This document shows positions 1-9,164 of a DNA stretch of 20,266 bases, piece by piece (position 1 is the stretch's first letter; every line of letters starts with the position of its first letter). The notes under the pieces are model-generated. The model saw only the letters and a program-made list of their open reading frames with translations. It was not told the DNA's origin and ran no database searches. The stretch is from JAAGZL01 sp964628835 (GTDB lineage: Bacteria; Pseudomonadota; Gammaproteobacteria; Chromatiales; Chromatiaceae): assembly GCA_964628835.1 (NCBI GenBank), contig CAZVME010000060.1, positions 1-20,266 of the forward strand. The letters are read 5' to 3'. Position numbers and translations under genes: made by a program.

Positions 1-1005
1 GAGATCATGGATCAGGAACAGATCTCCGATTTTGAGACCAAACCCGAGATGAATCTTGCCCTCAGCGAGTCCGGCATAGGCAGATTCCGGGTGAATATTT
101 TCAAACAGAGAAATGAAATCTCCATGGTGGTGCGTAATATAAAAACCTCCATACCCGATATCAAAGAGTTGGGGCTGCCTGAAATTCTTACCAAGACAAT
201 CATGGAGAAACGTGGATTGATACTGTTCGTAGGGGGTACAGGCTCAGGAAAATCCACCTCTCTCGCAGCCTTAATCGACTATCGGAATCGGAACAGCTCA
301 GGGCATATCATCACGATTGAGGACCCAATTGAATTCATCCACACACACAGGCGCTGTATCATCAATCAGCGCGAGGTAGGTGTGGATACCGATTCCTATG
401 AAGATGCACTAAAGAACACCCTGAGACAGGCGCCCGATGTAATTCTCATCGGCGAGATCAGAGATAAAGAAACCATGGAACATGCCATGGCTTTTGCTGA
501 AACAGGCCATCTATGTATTTCTACACTTCATGCCAACAATGCCAACCAGGCCCTGGACCGGATCATCAACTTCTTTCCAGAAGAGCGGCGCCACCAGCTT
601 CTTACAGATCTTTCTCTCAACCTGAGAGCCTTTGTGTCCCAAAGACTGATACCCACTGTGGATGGAAAGCGTGCTGCAGCCATCGAAATCCTACTGGGCA
701 CTTCCACTGTAGAAGAACTGATCAAACGCGGTGAGGTTTCAGCCCTTAAGGAGGTAATGGAAAAATCAGAGGCCCTTGGAATGCAAACGTTTGACAGCGC
801 CCTGTTTAACTTAATGGAGGAGAAGAGAATCTCCTATGAGGAGGCAATAAAAAATGCTGACGCTCCAAACAATCTCAAGCTTAAAATCAAGCTTAGTCAA
901 AGCGAAACTTCCAAAGACAGTAGTAGCTTTTCACTTGAAGAGATTGAAGAGGAAAAGGAAGATGATGAGGATGACACTGGAGTACTCCTTGAGAGGCCAA
1001 GGTAA
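1..1005 (+). CDS. pilU: Type IV pilus retraction ATPase PilU (5' end outside window)
   Basis: PilT/PilU-family secretion ATPase, a cytoplasmic hexamer that works with PilT at the inner-membrane base of type IV pili to drive retraction. The frame is open to the first base of the window, so the N-terminal region is missing. Numbering from the ATG at 7, the Walker A box GGTGSGKS is at about 76-83, followed by the Asp box (TIEDPIEFIH), the Walker B region (DVILIGEIRD) and the His box (STLHANNANQALDRII). GIGRFRVNIFKQRN and AFAETGHLCISTLHANNA fit PilU better than PilT. The family usually ends soon after the LKIKL-like segment. Here a Ser-rich then strongly acidic tail (about residues 305-332, with EEIEEEKEDDEDD) is added. 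The gene ends 114 nt before nadD. PilU rather than PilT is the likely assignment because the core matches PilU closely. Confidence 0.93.
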   Translation, partial: EIMDQEQISDFETKPEMNLALSESGIGRFRVNIFKQRNEISMVVRNIKTSIPDIKELGLPEILTKTIMEKRGLILFVGGTGSGKSTSLAALIDYRNRNSSGHIITIEDPIEFIHTHRRCIINQREVGVDTDSYEDALKNTLRQAPDVILIGEIRDKETMEHAMAFAETGHLCISTLHANNANQALDRIINFFPEERRHQLLTDLSLNLRAFVSQRLIPTVDGKRAAAIEILLGTSTVEELIKRGEVSALKEVMEKSEALGMQTFDSALFNLMEEKRISYEEAIKNADAPNNLKLKIKLSQSETSKDSSSFSLEEIEEEKEDDEDDTGVLLERPR

Positions 1006-1119
1006 CTAAATGTGGTAGCCTCTGTTGATGGTGATTAACCAGCTACATCGTGGCACACTGTTGTATTGATTAGTGGAACGCAAAACTATCTCAATGGCCC
1101 CTTTCCCGGAAACAGAATA

Positions 1120-1731
1120 ATGATTGGCATCCTGGGCGGCACCTTCGACCCCATCCACCATGGCCACCTGCGCACCGCCCTGGACGTGCAACAGGCCCTA
1201 GGGCTGGATGAGCTGAGGTTCATCCCCCTACGTGACCCGCCCCATCGCCGACAGCCATCCAGCACCCCGGAACAGCGCCTGGAGATGGTACAATCCGCCA
1301 TCAGCGGAGGGCCAGGTCTCACCGTAGACCGGCGTGAACTGGACCGCGAGGGCAAATCGTACAGCCTCCTGACCCTACAGTCCCTACGCCAGGAGTTGCG
1401 AGACGCCCCCATATGCCTGATCCTGGGACAGGACGCCTTTCAGGGCTTCCCGCAATGGCACAAACCGGATGAGATCCTGCAACTAGCGCACCTGGTGGTG
1501 ATGCAACGCCCGGGAGAGACCGCACATAACCCATACCCGGAACGCATAACCGAAGATCTTGACGATCTGCGCTCCAACCCGGGCGGCAACATCTATCTGC
1601 AAGCGGTCACACAACTGGACATCTCCAGCACCAGGATTCGGGCCATGCTGCGGGCCAGGCAATCTCCTCGCTATTTGCTGCCAGCACCTGTACTTGCCAT
1701 TATCGTGCGGGATGGCCTGTACCAGCCATGA
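1120..1731 (+). CDS. nadD: Nicotinate-nucleotide adenylyltransferase NadD
   Basis: Transfers AMP from ATP to nicotinate mononucleotide to make deamido-NAD, the shared late step of de novo and salvage NAD synthesis, in the cytosol. I chose the ATG at 1120 because the protein then starts MIGILGGTFDPIHHGH, the normal NadD start. An in-frame ATG at 1066 would add 18 residues unlike the family. The nucleotidyltransferase (H/T)xGH signature is at residues 13-16 and the second motif ISSTRIR at about 168-174. At 203 aa the length is close to the usual 210 or so. It sits ahead of rsfS and rlmH, a common gammaproteobacterial grouping. The gap of 157 nt to rsfS suggests the next gene may have extra promoter input. 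Confidence 0.94.
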   Translation: MIGILGGTFDPIHHGHLRTALDVQQALGLDELRFIPLRDPPHRRQPSSTPEQRLEMVQSAISGGPGLTVDRRELDREGKSYSLLTLQSLRQELRDAPICLILGQDAFQGFPQWHKPDEILQLAHLVVMQRPGETAHNPYPERITEDLDDLRSNPGGNIYLQAVTQLDISSTRIRAMLRARQSPRYLLPAPVLAIIVRDGLYQP

Positions 1732-1888
1732 CTACCACAACCGCGGCCACCCCCGGGTTTAATGACATTTAACTGCTTATATCCCACTTTTCGTATAGAA
1801 TTGCCCCTCCTTAGGGAAATAGAGCCTACCATTAAGGACAGGCGTTACACCGGCACGACCGGCCCATCAACCGCAACAGATAGAGATT

Positions 1889-2245
1889 ATGCAAGTAGAA
1901 AAACTGCGCGACCTGGTAATAAAAAGCCTGGAAGACCTCAAAGCCCGCGACATAAAAGTGCTGGATGTAAGGGAAAAGACCAGCATTACCGACATCATGA
2001 TAATCGCCAGCGGCACCTCTGGACGCCATGTAAAATCCATCGCCGAAGCCGTAGCCTTCCAGTCCAAGCTGGCGGGTGAAGCCGCCATCGGCAGCGAGGG
2101 TCTGCAGGAGGGAGAGTGGGCGTTGGTGGACCTGAACGGTGTAGTGGTCCATATAATGCAATCCAAAGTGCGCGACTTCTATCAACTGGAACGACTCTGG
2201 TCCATGGATGCCAAGCCAACCGAAGACAAGGCCTCAGAGCAGTAG
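1889..2245 (+). CDS. rsfS: Ribosomal silencing factor RsfS
   Basis: DUF143/Iojap-family protein of 118 aa that binds ribosomal protein uL14 on the 50S subunit and blocks subunit joining when nutrients are scarce. The sequence shows the family core: DVREKTSITDIMIIASGTSGRHV (about residues 26-48), then EGLQEGEWALVDLNGVVVHIM and the end motif YQLERLW. The C-terminal 12 residues (KPTEDKASEQ and neighbours) are a short charged extension beyond the E. coli protein. The start at ATG 1889 gives MQVEKLRDLV, as in relatives. No strong Shine-Dalgarno stands out; AGATAGAG lies just upstream. Its partner in most genomes, rlmH, follows after 182 nt. Confidence 0.93.
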   Translation: MQVEKLRDLVIKSLEDLKARDIKVLDVREKTSITDIMIIASGTSGRHVKSIAEAVAFQSKLAGEAAIGSEGLQEGEWALVDLNGVVVHIMQSKVRDFYQLERLWSMDAKPTEDKASEQ

Positions 2246-2427
2246 CTGCATCTCAGGCGCAATATGCACCATAGGCATATACTCGAGCCAAAACGCAAAG
2301 CACACCCGGAAAACCAGTTGTATGGTAGTAGCATAGGAAGGCTCTACTCTGCGCCCTTGGCGTCTCTGCGAGAAATAGCTTTTGCTACATCCGCCAATTT
2401 ACTGCCAAAATCCAATACAATCCCCGC

Positions 2428-2898
2428 ATGAACATCCACCTTATATCCGTCGGTACCCGCATGCCCAAATGGGTGGAACAGGGGTTTGCCGAGTACGCCA
2501 AACGCATGCCGACCGAGTGCGCCCTGAAGCTGGTGGAGATCGCTCCCGGCCATCGCGGCAAGGGGGCGGACATCGCCCGGGCGGTACGGGATGAGGGGGA
2601 ACGCATGCTCAAAGCCATACCCCGGGACTGCCATATCATCGCCCTGGAAGTAAAAGGCAAAGAGTGGAGTACAGAACAACTTGCCGGCAAGCTCAGCCAC
2701 TGGATGGGAAGTGGCCGTGACTTAGTGCTGTTGGTGGGTGGACCGGAGGGACTGGCCGACAGCTGCCGACAACGGGCCGATATGCTCTGGTCACTGTCAC
2801 CACTGACCATGCCCCACCCCTTGGTGCGGGTGGTTCTGGCTGAGCAACTCTACCGGGCCTGGAGCCTGATGCGCAATCACCCATACCATCGAGCCTGA
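2428..2898 (+). CDS. rlmH: 23S rRNA (pseudouridine1915-N3)-methyltransferase RlmH
   Basis: SPOUT-class methyltransferase that uses SAM to methylate pseudouridine 1915 in helix 69 of 23S rRNA, acting on assembled 70S ribosomes. It has 156 aa, one more than the E. coli enzyme. The trefoil-knot SAM-binding motif GGPEG is at residues 104-108, and the C-terminus is the family-typical RAWSLMRNHPYHRA. The start MNIHLISVGTRMPKWV is the standard one. No purine-rich ribosome binding site is evident before the ATG, although a TACAAT hexamer lies at 2416-2421. The 182-nt gap after rsfS is longer than the close packing usual for this pair. Confidence 0.95.
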   Translation: MNIHLISVGTRMPKWVEQGFAEYAKRMPTECALKLVEIAPGHRGKGADIARAVRDEGERMLKAIPRDCHIIALEVKGKEWSTEQLAGKLSHWMGSGRDLVLLVGGPEGLADSCRQRADMLWSLSPLTMPHPLVRVVLAEQLYRAWSLMRNHPYHRA

Positions 2899-2967
2899 AT
2901 TCGCATCTATTGCACAATTCTTCTGTATAGTGGTGACAAATAATAGAGAAGAAACAACCCAAAATAG

Positions 2968-3555
2968 ATGCAACCACAACTCCACCTGGCCTCAATCTCT
3001 CCACGCCGCAGCGAACTACTGACACAAATTGGTGTCGTTCATAGCATAATCGAGGTGTATGTGGACGAGACACCACACCCCGGAGAGCCGCCAGAGGAGT
3101 ATGTCCTGCGCCTAGCGCAGGAGAAGGCTCTGGCTGGCCAGACCACACTGAACAGAACTGATCATCCCCTGGTACTGGCCGCCGACACCTCGGTTGTGGT
3201 GGATGGCAGAATACTGGGGAAACCCCAAGACCGGCAGCATGCACTGGAGATGATGAGTCTGTTATCAGACCGCAGCCACTGGGTATACAGTGGTGTCGCT
3301 CTGGCCGCAGACGGCATAACCCGCAGTCTGAGCACCAGCAAAGTCAGCTTCTGCCGGACTACCCCGGAACAGGCCTCGGCCTACTGGGACAGCGGAGAGC
3401 CTACAGACAAGGCGGGCGGTTATGGCATCCAGGGGCTGGGGTCCATCTTCATAACCAGAATCGAGGGGAGCTTTTCCGGGGTCATGGGATTGCCACTGTT
3501 TGAAACCGCACAACTGCTGAAGCAGGCGGGAATAGACCCAATAATGGACAGATAA
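2968..3555 (+). CDS. maf: Maf-family nucleotide pyrophosphatase (YhdE type, dTTP/UTP)
   Basis: Hydrolyses dTTP, UTP and some modified nucleotides to monophosphates, probably as house-cleaning of the nucleotide pool. The 195-aa protein carries the signature ASISPRR at residues 8-14 (usually S-x-SPRR), the catalytic-loop Asp in AADTSV (D73), and SGEPTDKAGGYGIQGLG, typical of the YhdE branch. Its context, directly before rng with only 3 nt between stop and start, matches the E. coli maf-rng pair and implies co-transcription. The N-terminal MQPQLHLASISPRR start is short but complete. Annotated names include yhdE, and the substrate class is inferred from the subfamily. Confidence 0.93.
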   Translation: MQPQLHLASISPRRSELLTQIGVVHSIIEVYVDETPHPGEPPEEYVLRLAQEKALAGQTTLNRTDHPLVLAADTSVVVDGRILGKPQDRQHALEMMSLLSDRSHWVYSGVALAADGITRSLSTSKVSFCRTTPEQASAYWDSGEPTDKAGGYGIQGLGSIFITRIEGSFSGVMGLPLFETAQLLKQAGIDPIMDR

Positions 3556-3558
3556 CAG

Positions 3559-5019
3559 ATGAGCGAAGAGATACTTATTAATATCACGCCACCTGAAACC
3601 AGGGTGGCACTGATTGAAAACGGTGTGGTTCAGGAGGTGATCATTGAGCGCAGCTCCAGCCGCGGCATTGTGGGCAACATCTACAATGGACGAGTCTGCC
3701 GAGTGCTGCCGGGGATGCAGGCGGCATTTGTAGAGATAGGATTGGAGCGGGCCGCATTCCTGCACGCCTCAGACATCCTGTCCCACAACGACGAAAAAAA
3801 TGACAACAGCAATATCACCGACCTGTTGCGCGAGGGTGAGAATGTCATCGTACAGGTCACCAAGGACCCCCTCGGCACCAAGGGCGCCCGGTTAACCACT
3901 GGCATTTCCATCCCCTCACGCTATCTGGTGTTCATGCCGTCACTCTCGGTAGTGGGCATCTCCCAGAGGATCGATGATGAGAACGAGAGACAACGCCTGC
4001 GCGAGGCCATCGATGCCGCCACCCAGGGTGAGGATGGCCGACCCGGCAGATTTATCGCCCGCACCGTAGCCGAAGGTATAGATGAGGAGATCCTGCTCCA
4101 GGATATGCGTTTCCTGACCCGCCTGTGGAAATCCATCAAAGAGCGGTGGGAGGATGCCAAACCCAAAGAGCTGCTGCATGAGGATCTGCCTCTGGCCATG
4201 CGCGCCCTGCGTGATCTGATCAACCCTCAGGTGGAGAAGATCCGCATCGACTCACGCGAGACCTGGCACAAAGCAAAGCAGTTTACCCAGAAGTTGATTC
4301 CAGACCTGAGCACTGCGGTGGAGTACTACCCGGGTGAGCGTCCCATATTTGATCTCTATGGGGTGGAGGATGAGATCCAGAAGGCCCTCAATCACAAAGT
4401 GGAGCTGAAATCTGGCGGTTATCTGATCATTGATCAGACCGAAGCCATGACCACAATCGATGTCAACACCGGTGCCTTTGTGGGTCATCGCAACCAGGAA
4501 GAAACCATATTCAAGACCAACCTGGAAGCAGCCCATACCATATGCCGCCAACTCAGGCTACGCAATCTTGGCGGCATCATCATCGTTGACTTCATCGACA
4601 TGCAAGATGATGAGCATAAACGTCAGGTACTGCGCACATTTGAGAAATACCTCGCCCACGACCATGCCAAAACCAAAATCACAGAGGTCTCAAGCCTGGG
4701 GCTGGTGGAAATGACTAGAAAGCGCACCCGGGAATCGCTGGAACATGTGCTGTGCGAACCCTGCTCCCGTTGCGGCGGCCGAGGCTCTTTAAAGACAGCG
4801 GAGACTACCTGTTACGACATTTTTCGCGAGATACTGCGCGAGTCACGCCAGTTCGATGTGGAGTCAATGCTGATCCTGGCCTCACCCGGTGTAGTGGAAC
4901 TGCTGCTGGATGAGGAGTCCACCAATCTGGCAAATCTGGAGGAGTTTGTGGGCAAGACCATCCGACTCCAGGCGGAAACCCTGTATAGTCAGGAACATTA
5001 CGACATAGTCCTGCTCTAA
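3559..5019 (+). CDS. rng: Ribonuclease G
   Basis: Endoribonuclease of the RNase E/G family that trims the 5' end of 16S rRNA and degrades certain mRNAs. It has 486 aa, close to E. coli RNase G (489), and no long RNase E-like C-terminal scaffold. An S1-type RNA-binding segment lies at about 35-130 (GIVGNIYNGRVCRVLPGMQAAFVEIG). The metal-binding catalytic aspartates are D301 (TIDVNTGAF) and D344 (IVDFIDM). The zinc-link cysteines that join the dimer are C402 and C405 (CSRCGGRG). The start overlaps nothing but follows maf by 3 nt. Flanking maf and yhdP are the standard neighbours. Confidence 0.96.
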   Translation: MSEEILINITPPETRVALIENGVVQEVIIERSSSRGIVGNIYNGRVCRVLPGMQAAFVEIGLERAAFLHASDILSHNDEKNDNSNITDLLREGENVIVQVTKDPLGTKGARLTTGISIPSRYLVFMPSLSVVGISQRIDDENERQRLREAIDAATQGEDGRPGRFIARTVAEGIDEEILLQDMRFLTRLWKSIKERWEDAKPKELLHEDLPLAMRALRDLINPQVEKIRIDSRETWHKAKQFTQKLIPDLSTAVEYYPGERPIFDLYGVEDEIQKALNHKVELKSGGYLIIDQTEAMTTIDVNTGAFVGHRNQEETIFKTNLEAAHTICRQLRLRNLGGIIIVDFIDMQDDEHKRQVLRTFEKYLAHDHAKTKITEVSSLGLVEMTRKRTRESLEHVLCEPCSRCGGRGSLKTAETTCYDIFREILRESRQFDVESMLILASPGVVELLLDEESTNLANLEEFVGKTIRLQAETLYSQEHYDIVLL

Positions 5020-5142
5020 CCGGCATGGACTGACCCGGCAATGGGTAACAATCCACATTAACAGCAGCGAAAACGGCATAGGGATGATCCAGATAGCTTG
5101 CTCACAACCTGACACCCTCCAGCAAGAGACCCCGGCTGGCAA

Positions 5143-8100
5143 ATGATTAGCATCCTGAAATCATTTGCCGCCAAGCTGTGGCTCGCCCTGCTTTTGCTGG
5201 TAATCCTGGGCGGCGCCTTCATCGGAGCCACCCGCCTACTGCTACCCATCGCAACCGAATACCGGCAAGAGGTGCAGGAGTTGGTCAGCAGAGAGCTGGG
5301 GCAAACGGTTGAGATCGGACAGCTAAAAACCAGTTGGCGTGGTTACGGGCCGGAACTGATATTGGGCAATGTACTGCTAATCGATCCCGAAAGCGGTCTG
5401 CCATCACTGCGTGTCTCCGAGGTACACATCGGCATCGGCATACTCGACAGTCTGCTCAACCGCGCCATAACCCCACGTCAAATCACCTTCTATCACACCC
5501 GCATGCTGATCAAACGCCGCTCGGATGGTTCCGTGGTATTGGCCGGTCTGGAAGATATGGAAAATAGCAGCGGAGATAGCAGCGCCGCCTTTCTATTGCC
5601 GTTTCGCATCAGCCTGAAACAGAGCGAAATATTCTGGGAGAACCAAAGCATCGGAGCAGCCCCAGTGCGTTTTACCGATGTTGACTTCACCATCACCAAC
5701 GGCGAAAACCGGCATCAGATCAAGGCCAGTATGCACCTACCGGGGAAGGCTGGTGGCAGCATGCGGCTTATTGCAGATATCAGGGGCGAGATTCAAACAT
5801 CTGGTGCCTGGTCAGGAGAGGTCTACCTAAGCGGAGACCAACTGGCCATGTCCACTATCCTCAAAGATCGCCTGCCCGAGGGATATGCATTCCAAACCGG
5901 CCAGGCCGGCATGGAGTTGTGGAGCAGTTGGGACAAAGGGCGCATCACCACTCTGCAAGGAGCGGTTAAGTTCCAAGACCTGAAGCTGACCTCCAAGCAG
6001 CAGATCACCAACAACAAGCCCATAGAGATCGAACGAGCTGCAGGCAGATTCAATTGGCAGCGCACCAATACAGGCTGGCAGCTAGATGTTGCGGACATAG
6101 ATTTTATTCGCAACGGCCTAGCCTGGCCCAACTCCAATTTCAGCCTGGTGAACAGCTACGACCAACGGGGCCAAATGCAGCTGGTTTCCGCCATGGAATT
6201 TGTTCGCGTCAAGGACATCCTGGCCATCATCCAGATGTTTCCACTGCCATCAAAGCAACTTGATCAGGCCCTTAACACCATACGCCCCGAGGCAGACCTG
6301 CACGCCCTGCAACTGCGTTTTCGAGAGACCCCGGATGGCCCCAGGTGGTCCGGGCGCGGGCGACTGGAAAATATCTCCATTGCCCCCTGGCAGGCCATCC
6401 CCGGGATAAAGAACCTAAACGCAAAATTCTGGCTGAATCAGGATCAGGGAACCATCGCACTGGATGGCCGGAACCTCACCACCAATCTGCCGCAACTGTT
6501 CCGGGAGAAGATAAGGCTGGATGAGTTGCGCGGACGCATATACTTGAAACGCAACCCCGGACAAGGCTGGACCCTGGAGACCAAACGACTGGTTGCCAAC
6601 AACCAGGATATACAAACAGAAACCAGGATGCGCCTGCAGCTCCCCCAGGACTCGAAGCAACCACAACTACTGGATCTGCAAACCGACTTCCGTAACGGCA
6701 ACGCCAGCGCCACACCGCGCTATCTCCCCACCAGCATCATGCCTGATGATGTGGTGGCATGGCTGGACAAAAGCATCATCGGCGGCCGGATTCGCGATGG
6801 AAGCACCATCTTCCGTGGCTCGCTGGATGACTTCCCGTTCACCAACAATCGTGGACACTTCGAGACACTATTCCGGGTCGAAGAGATGGAGTTGAACTAC
6901 GACCCCGAGTGGCCCCGAATCAAACAACTGGCGGCAGAGCTGCGCTTTCACAACAACAGCCTGGATATCTGGGCCAGCAAGGGAACCATGCTGAGCTCCA
7001 GATTGCGCAAACTGCGCGGCCGGATCGATAATCTGGAAAACGCCTCACCACTCAAGATCACCGGCAATGCAAGCGGACCGTTAAACGACGAACTTAAGCT
7101 GCTCACCCAAACCCCGCTCGCGGAAAATTTGGGGGCCATGGCAAAATATGTGAGTGCCAAGGGGAGGGCCGAGCTGGCGCTGAATCTGACCCTACCCCTG
7201 GATAAGGGGAATTTCCGCGTCAATGGCAAGCTCGGGTTTAAAGACTCCACCCTCACTGCGAAAAAATCCAACATAGCCCTGAGCAAGATTCGAGGCACTC
7301 TTAAATTCAGCGAAAACGGGGTCAGCGCCAAGGGCATCACATGCACTGCCTTGGGCGGAAAGATCAAGCTGGACATTGACCCAATAAAAAAGAGCAGCTC
7401 CACCCAGGTACGGGCCTATGGAGCCCTCTCCGGCACCAAGCTTAACCAGCACTTCCCCAACCTGGGACTAGATCAACTGGATGGACGCAGCAACTGGTCG
7501 GTAAAGTTTGATATCCCGTCCCTACGCAAAAACCAGGGCAAGATGTATACAAAGATAACCGCATCCTCAGACCTGGTTGGAACCGCCATCAAACAACCGG
7601 CCCCCATCGGCAAGAATAAGAAGCAGAAGAGACAACTAAGCCTCACCACCACCATATCTAATAATCCACGAAAGCATCTACAGATAGGCTACGGCAGAGT
7701 ATTTAATGGTGACCTATTCATCTCCAGCAACAAACAGGGGGCAGTAGCCCTGGAGCGTGGCAGCGTAACTCTGGGTGGGGGCAAGGCCGAGGCGCCCAAA
7801 ACCAGACAACTGCTACTAAGCGGTGGGTTGAAGCAACTCGATCTCTCCCCATGGCTAAACAGCACCAAAACTCAGAACCAGTTTTCTCTACCCAAAATCA
7901 AAGGCAGCAATCTACACTTTGGAAAACTAAAATTTGGCGACACTGTATTAAACAACGCCAAGATCAGCTTTGCCGAAAACAACCAAGCCATAAGCGGAAA
8001 GATGAGCAGTAACCTCATGGCCGGTAGAATCAGGGTGCCACTCCCATTTAAAAGCCAGCCCATAGTTATCGATCTGGACCGTCTCTCCATGAAGTTGAAC

Positions 8101-8976
8101 CCAGACAAGCTGTCTAAAACCCCCCAGAAGGGCCCACAGGAAGCTGATCGCACCGACCCGAGAACACTCCCCAGCATCATCCTCTCCAGCAAAGAACTGG
8201 TGATAAATGGCAAGCGCTTCGGGCCACTAAAAATGGCCACCAAACGCATCCCTGAAGGCCTGATGCTGGAGCAGATGAAGATCTCCTCCAAGCGTCTCAG
8301 CATGACTGCCCATGGCCGCTGGACCAGAAAAAACAATAAGACCCTGTCAAACATCAGGGTAAAAGGTAAGACCGACTCCCTGGGGAAACTGCTAGTCGGG
8401 TTCGGCTTTGCACCAAACCTTAAACAGGCGCCAGCGGAGATTAAGGCCGATCTAATGTGGAGCGGGAACCCACGCCAGTTTAACAACACGGACGTAAGCG
8501 GGCGCATGGAGATGCACATAGGCGAGGGACGCTTCCTGGAGGTAGATCCGGGACTGGGCCGGGTATTTGGGCTACTCAACATCAGCGCCCTGCAACGCCG
8601 GCTGACCCTGGACTTCTCCGATACCTTCAAGAAGGGCTTCAGCTTCGACAAGGTCGAAGGTACATTCGAGCTGGATAGCGGCGACGCCTATACCAATGAC
8701 CTGCGGCTGGAGAGTCCATCCGCCCTGATCGAGATCACCGGGCGTACCGGGTTAGTGAGTCAGGACTTCGATCAACTGGTGACCGTCACCCCAAGCATAT
8801 CCAGCACCATCCCCATAGCCGGAGCCCTCGCCGGTGGACCAGCCGTAGGTGCGGCACTACTCCTGGTGCAAAAACTGGTCGGCAAACAGATGGATAAAGT
8901 ATCCACCACAAGATATACGGTTACCGGTCCCTGGGATAAGCCCAACATCGTCAAACAGAAGCCGAGCGACAGGTAA
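5143..8976 (+). CDS. yhdP: YhdP, AsmA-like inter-membrane phospholipid transport protein
   Basis: Very large (1277 aa) inner-membrane-anchored protein of the AsmA/TamB/YhdP group. In E. coli YhdP, TamB and YdbH redundantly move phospholipids to the outer membrane through a long hydrophobic beta groove. A single N-terminal membrane helix is visible at about residues 10-35 (LWLALLLLVILGGAFIGATRLLLP). The rest is a repetitive beta-rich periplasmic region, ending in an AsmA-like C-terminal part (GRFLEVDPGLGRVFGLLNISALQRRL, then a hydrophobic GAL-AGGPAVGAALLL stretch). The length is near that of E. coli YhdP (1266). It lies between rng and the nit gene, as in many gammaproteobacteria. A 123-nt gap separates it from rng. 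Confidence 0.92.
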   Translation: MISILKSFAAKLWLALLLLVILGGAFIGATRLLLPIATEYRQEVQELVSRELGQTVEIGQLKTSWRGYGPELILGNVLLIDPESGLPSLRVSEVHIGIGILDSLLNRAITPRQITFYHTRMLIKRRSDGSVVLAGLEDMENSSGDSSAAFLLPFRISLKQSEIFWENQSIGAAPVRFTDVDFTITNGENRHQIKASMHLPGKAGGSMRLIADIRGEIQTSGAWSGEVYLSGDQLAMSTILKDRLPEGYAFQTGQAGMELWSSWDKGRITTLQGAVKFQDLKLTSKQQITNNKPIEIERAAGRFNWQRTNTGWQLDVADIDFIRNGLAWPNSNFSLVNSYDQRGQMQLVSAMEFVRVKDILAIIQMFPLPSKQLDQALNTIRPEADLHALQLRFRETPDGPRWSGRGRLENISIAPWQAIPGIKNLNAKFWLNQDQGTIALDGRNLTTNLPQLFREKIRLDELRGRIYLKRNPGQGWTLETKRLVANNQDIQTETRMRLQLPQDSKQPQLLDLQTDFRNGNASATPRYLPTSIMPDDVVAWLDKSIIGGRIRDGSTIFRGSLDDFPFTNNRGHFETLFRVEEMELNYDPEWPRIKQLAAELRFHNNSLDIWASKGTMLSSRLRKLRGRIDNLENASPLKITGNASGPLNDELKLLTQTPLAENLGAMAKYVSAKGRAELALNLTLPLDKGNFRVNGKLGFKDSTLTAKKSNIALSKIRGTLKFSENGVSAKGITCTALGGKIKLDIDPIKKSSSTQVRAYGALSGTKLNQHFPNLGLDQLDGRSNWSVKFDIPSLRKNQGKMYTKITASSDLVGTAIKQPAPIGKNKKQKRQLSLTTTISNNPRKHLQIGYGRVFNGDLFISSNKQGAVALERGSVTLGGGKAEAPKTRQLLLSGGLKQLDLSPWLNSTKTQNQFSLPKIKGSNLHFGKLKFGDTVLNNAKISFAENNQAISGKMSSNLMAGRIRVPLPFKSQPIVIDLDRLSMKLNPDKLSKTPQKGPQEADRTDPRTLPSIILSSKELVINGKRFGPLKMATKRIPEGLMLEQMKISSKRLSMTAHGRWTRKNNKTLSNIRVKGKTDSLGKLLVGFGFAPNLKQAPAEIKADLMWSGNPRQFNNTDVSGRMEMHIGEGRFLEVDPGLGRVFGLLNISALQRRLTLDFSDTFKKGFSFDKVEGTFELDSGDAYTNDLRLESPSALIEITGRTGLVSQDFDQLVTVTPSISSTIPIAGALAGGPAVGAALLLVQKLVGKQMDKVSTTRYTVTGPWDKPNIVKQKPSDR

Positions 8977-9043
8977 AACAGATAGGCAATCCAACATAAC
9001 TGAAAAGGTTATCTGGCAAATAAAGTGATAGAAACTCTCCGCA

Positions 9044-9069
9044 GTGGGATTAATTACCGATTAATCCAC
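9044..9069. promoter_or_regulatory. Inverted repeat upstream of the nit gene
   Basis: GTGG and ATTAAT pair with ATTAATCCAC across a 5-nt loop, giving a 10-bp imperfect stem with one bulged G at 9048. It lies 95 nt before the GTG start of the nit gene and just upstream of a possible promoter. It could be a protein-binding operator or a weak hairpin; there is no T-run after it, so it does not look like a terminator for yhdP. Confidence 0.4.
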
Positions 9070-9090
9070 GATTTAGCATCCTGATTGGTG

Positions 9091-9117
9091 TTGCAACCCC
9101 CCCAGTAATGCTATCCT
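9091..9117 (+). promoter_or_regulatory. Candidate promoter of nit-tldD-pmbA
   Basis: TTGCAA (9091-9096), a 15-nt spacer, and TATCCT (9112-9117) preceded by TG at 9109-9110, an extended -10 arrangement. A transcript would start near 9124, about 40 nt before the nit start. The short spacer and imperfect -10 make this a modest candidate. Confidence 0.3.
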
Positions 9118-9164
9118 CAAATTGATGCCCCTTTTTATTAATGAACCGATAGAGTTAACAAATA

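Noticed and set aside
1762..2079. Plus-strand ORF of 105 aa overlapping rsfS
   Set aside because: It is out of frame with rsfS, whose family motifs are unambiguous, and has Arg/His-rich shadow composition.
7872..8651. Long minus-strand ORF (259 aa) inside yhdP
   Set aside because: It is antisense to a well-supported yhdP frame, shows no family motif and is rich in Arg/Ser/Leu as expected of a shadow frame.
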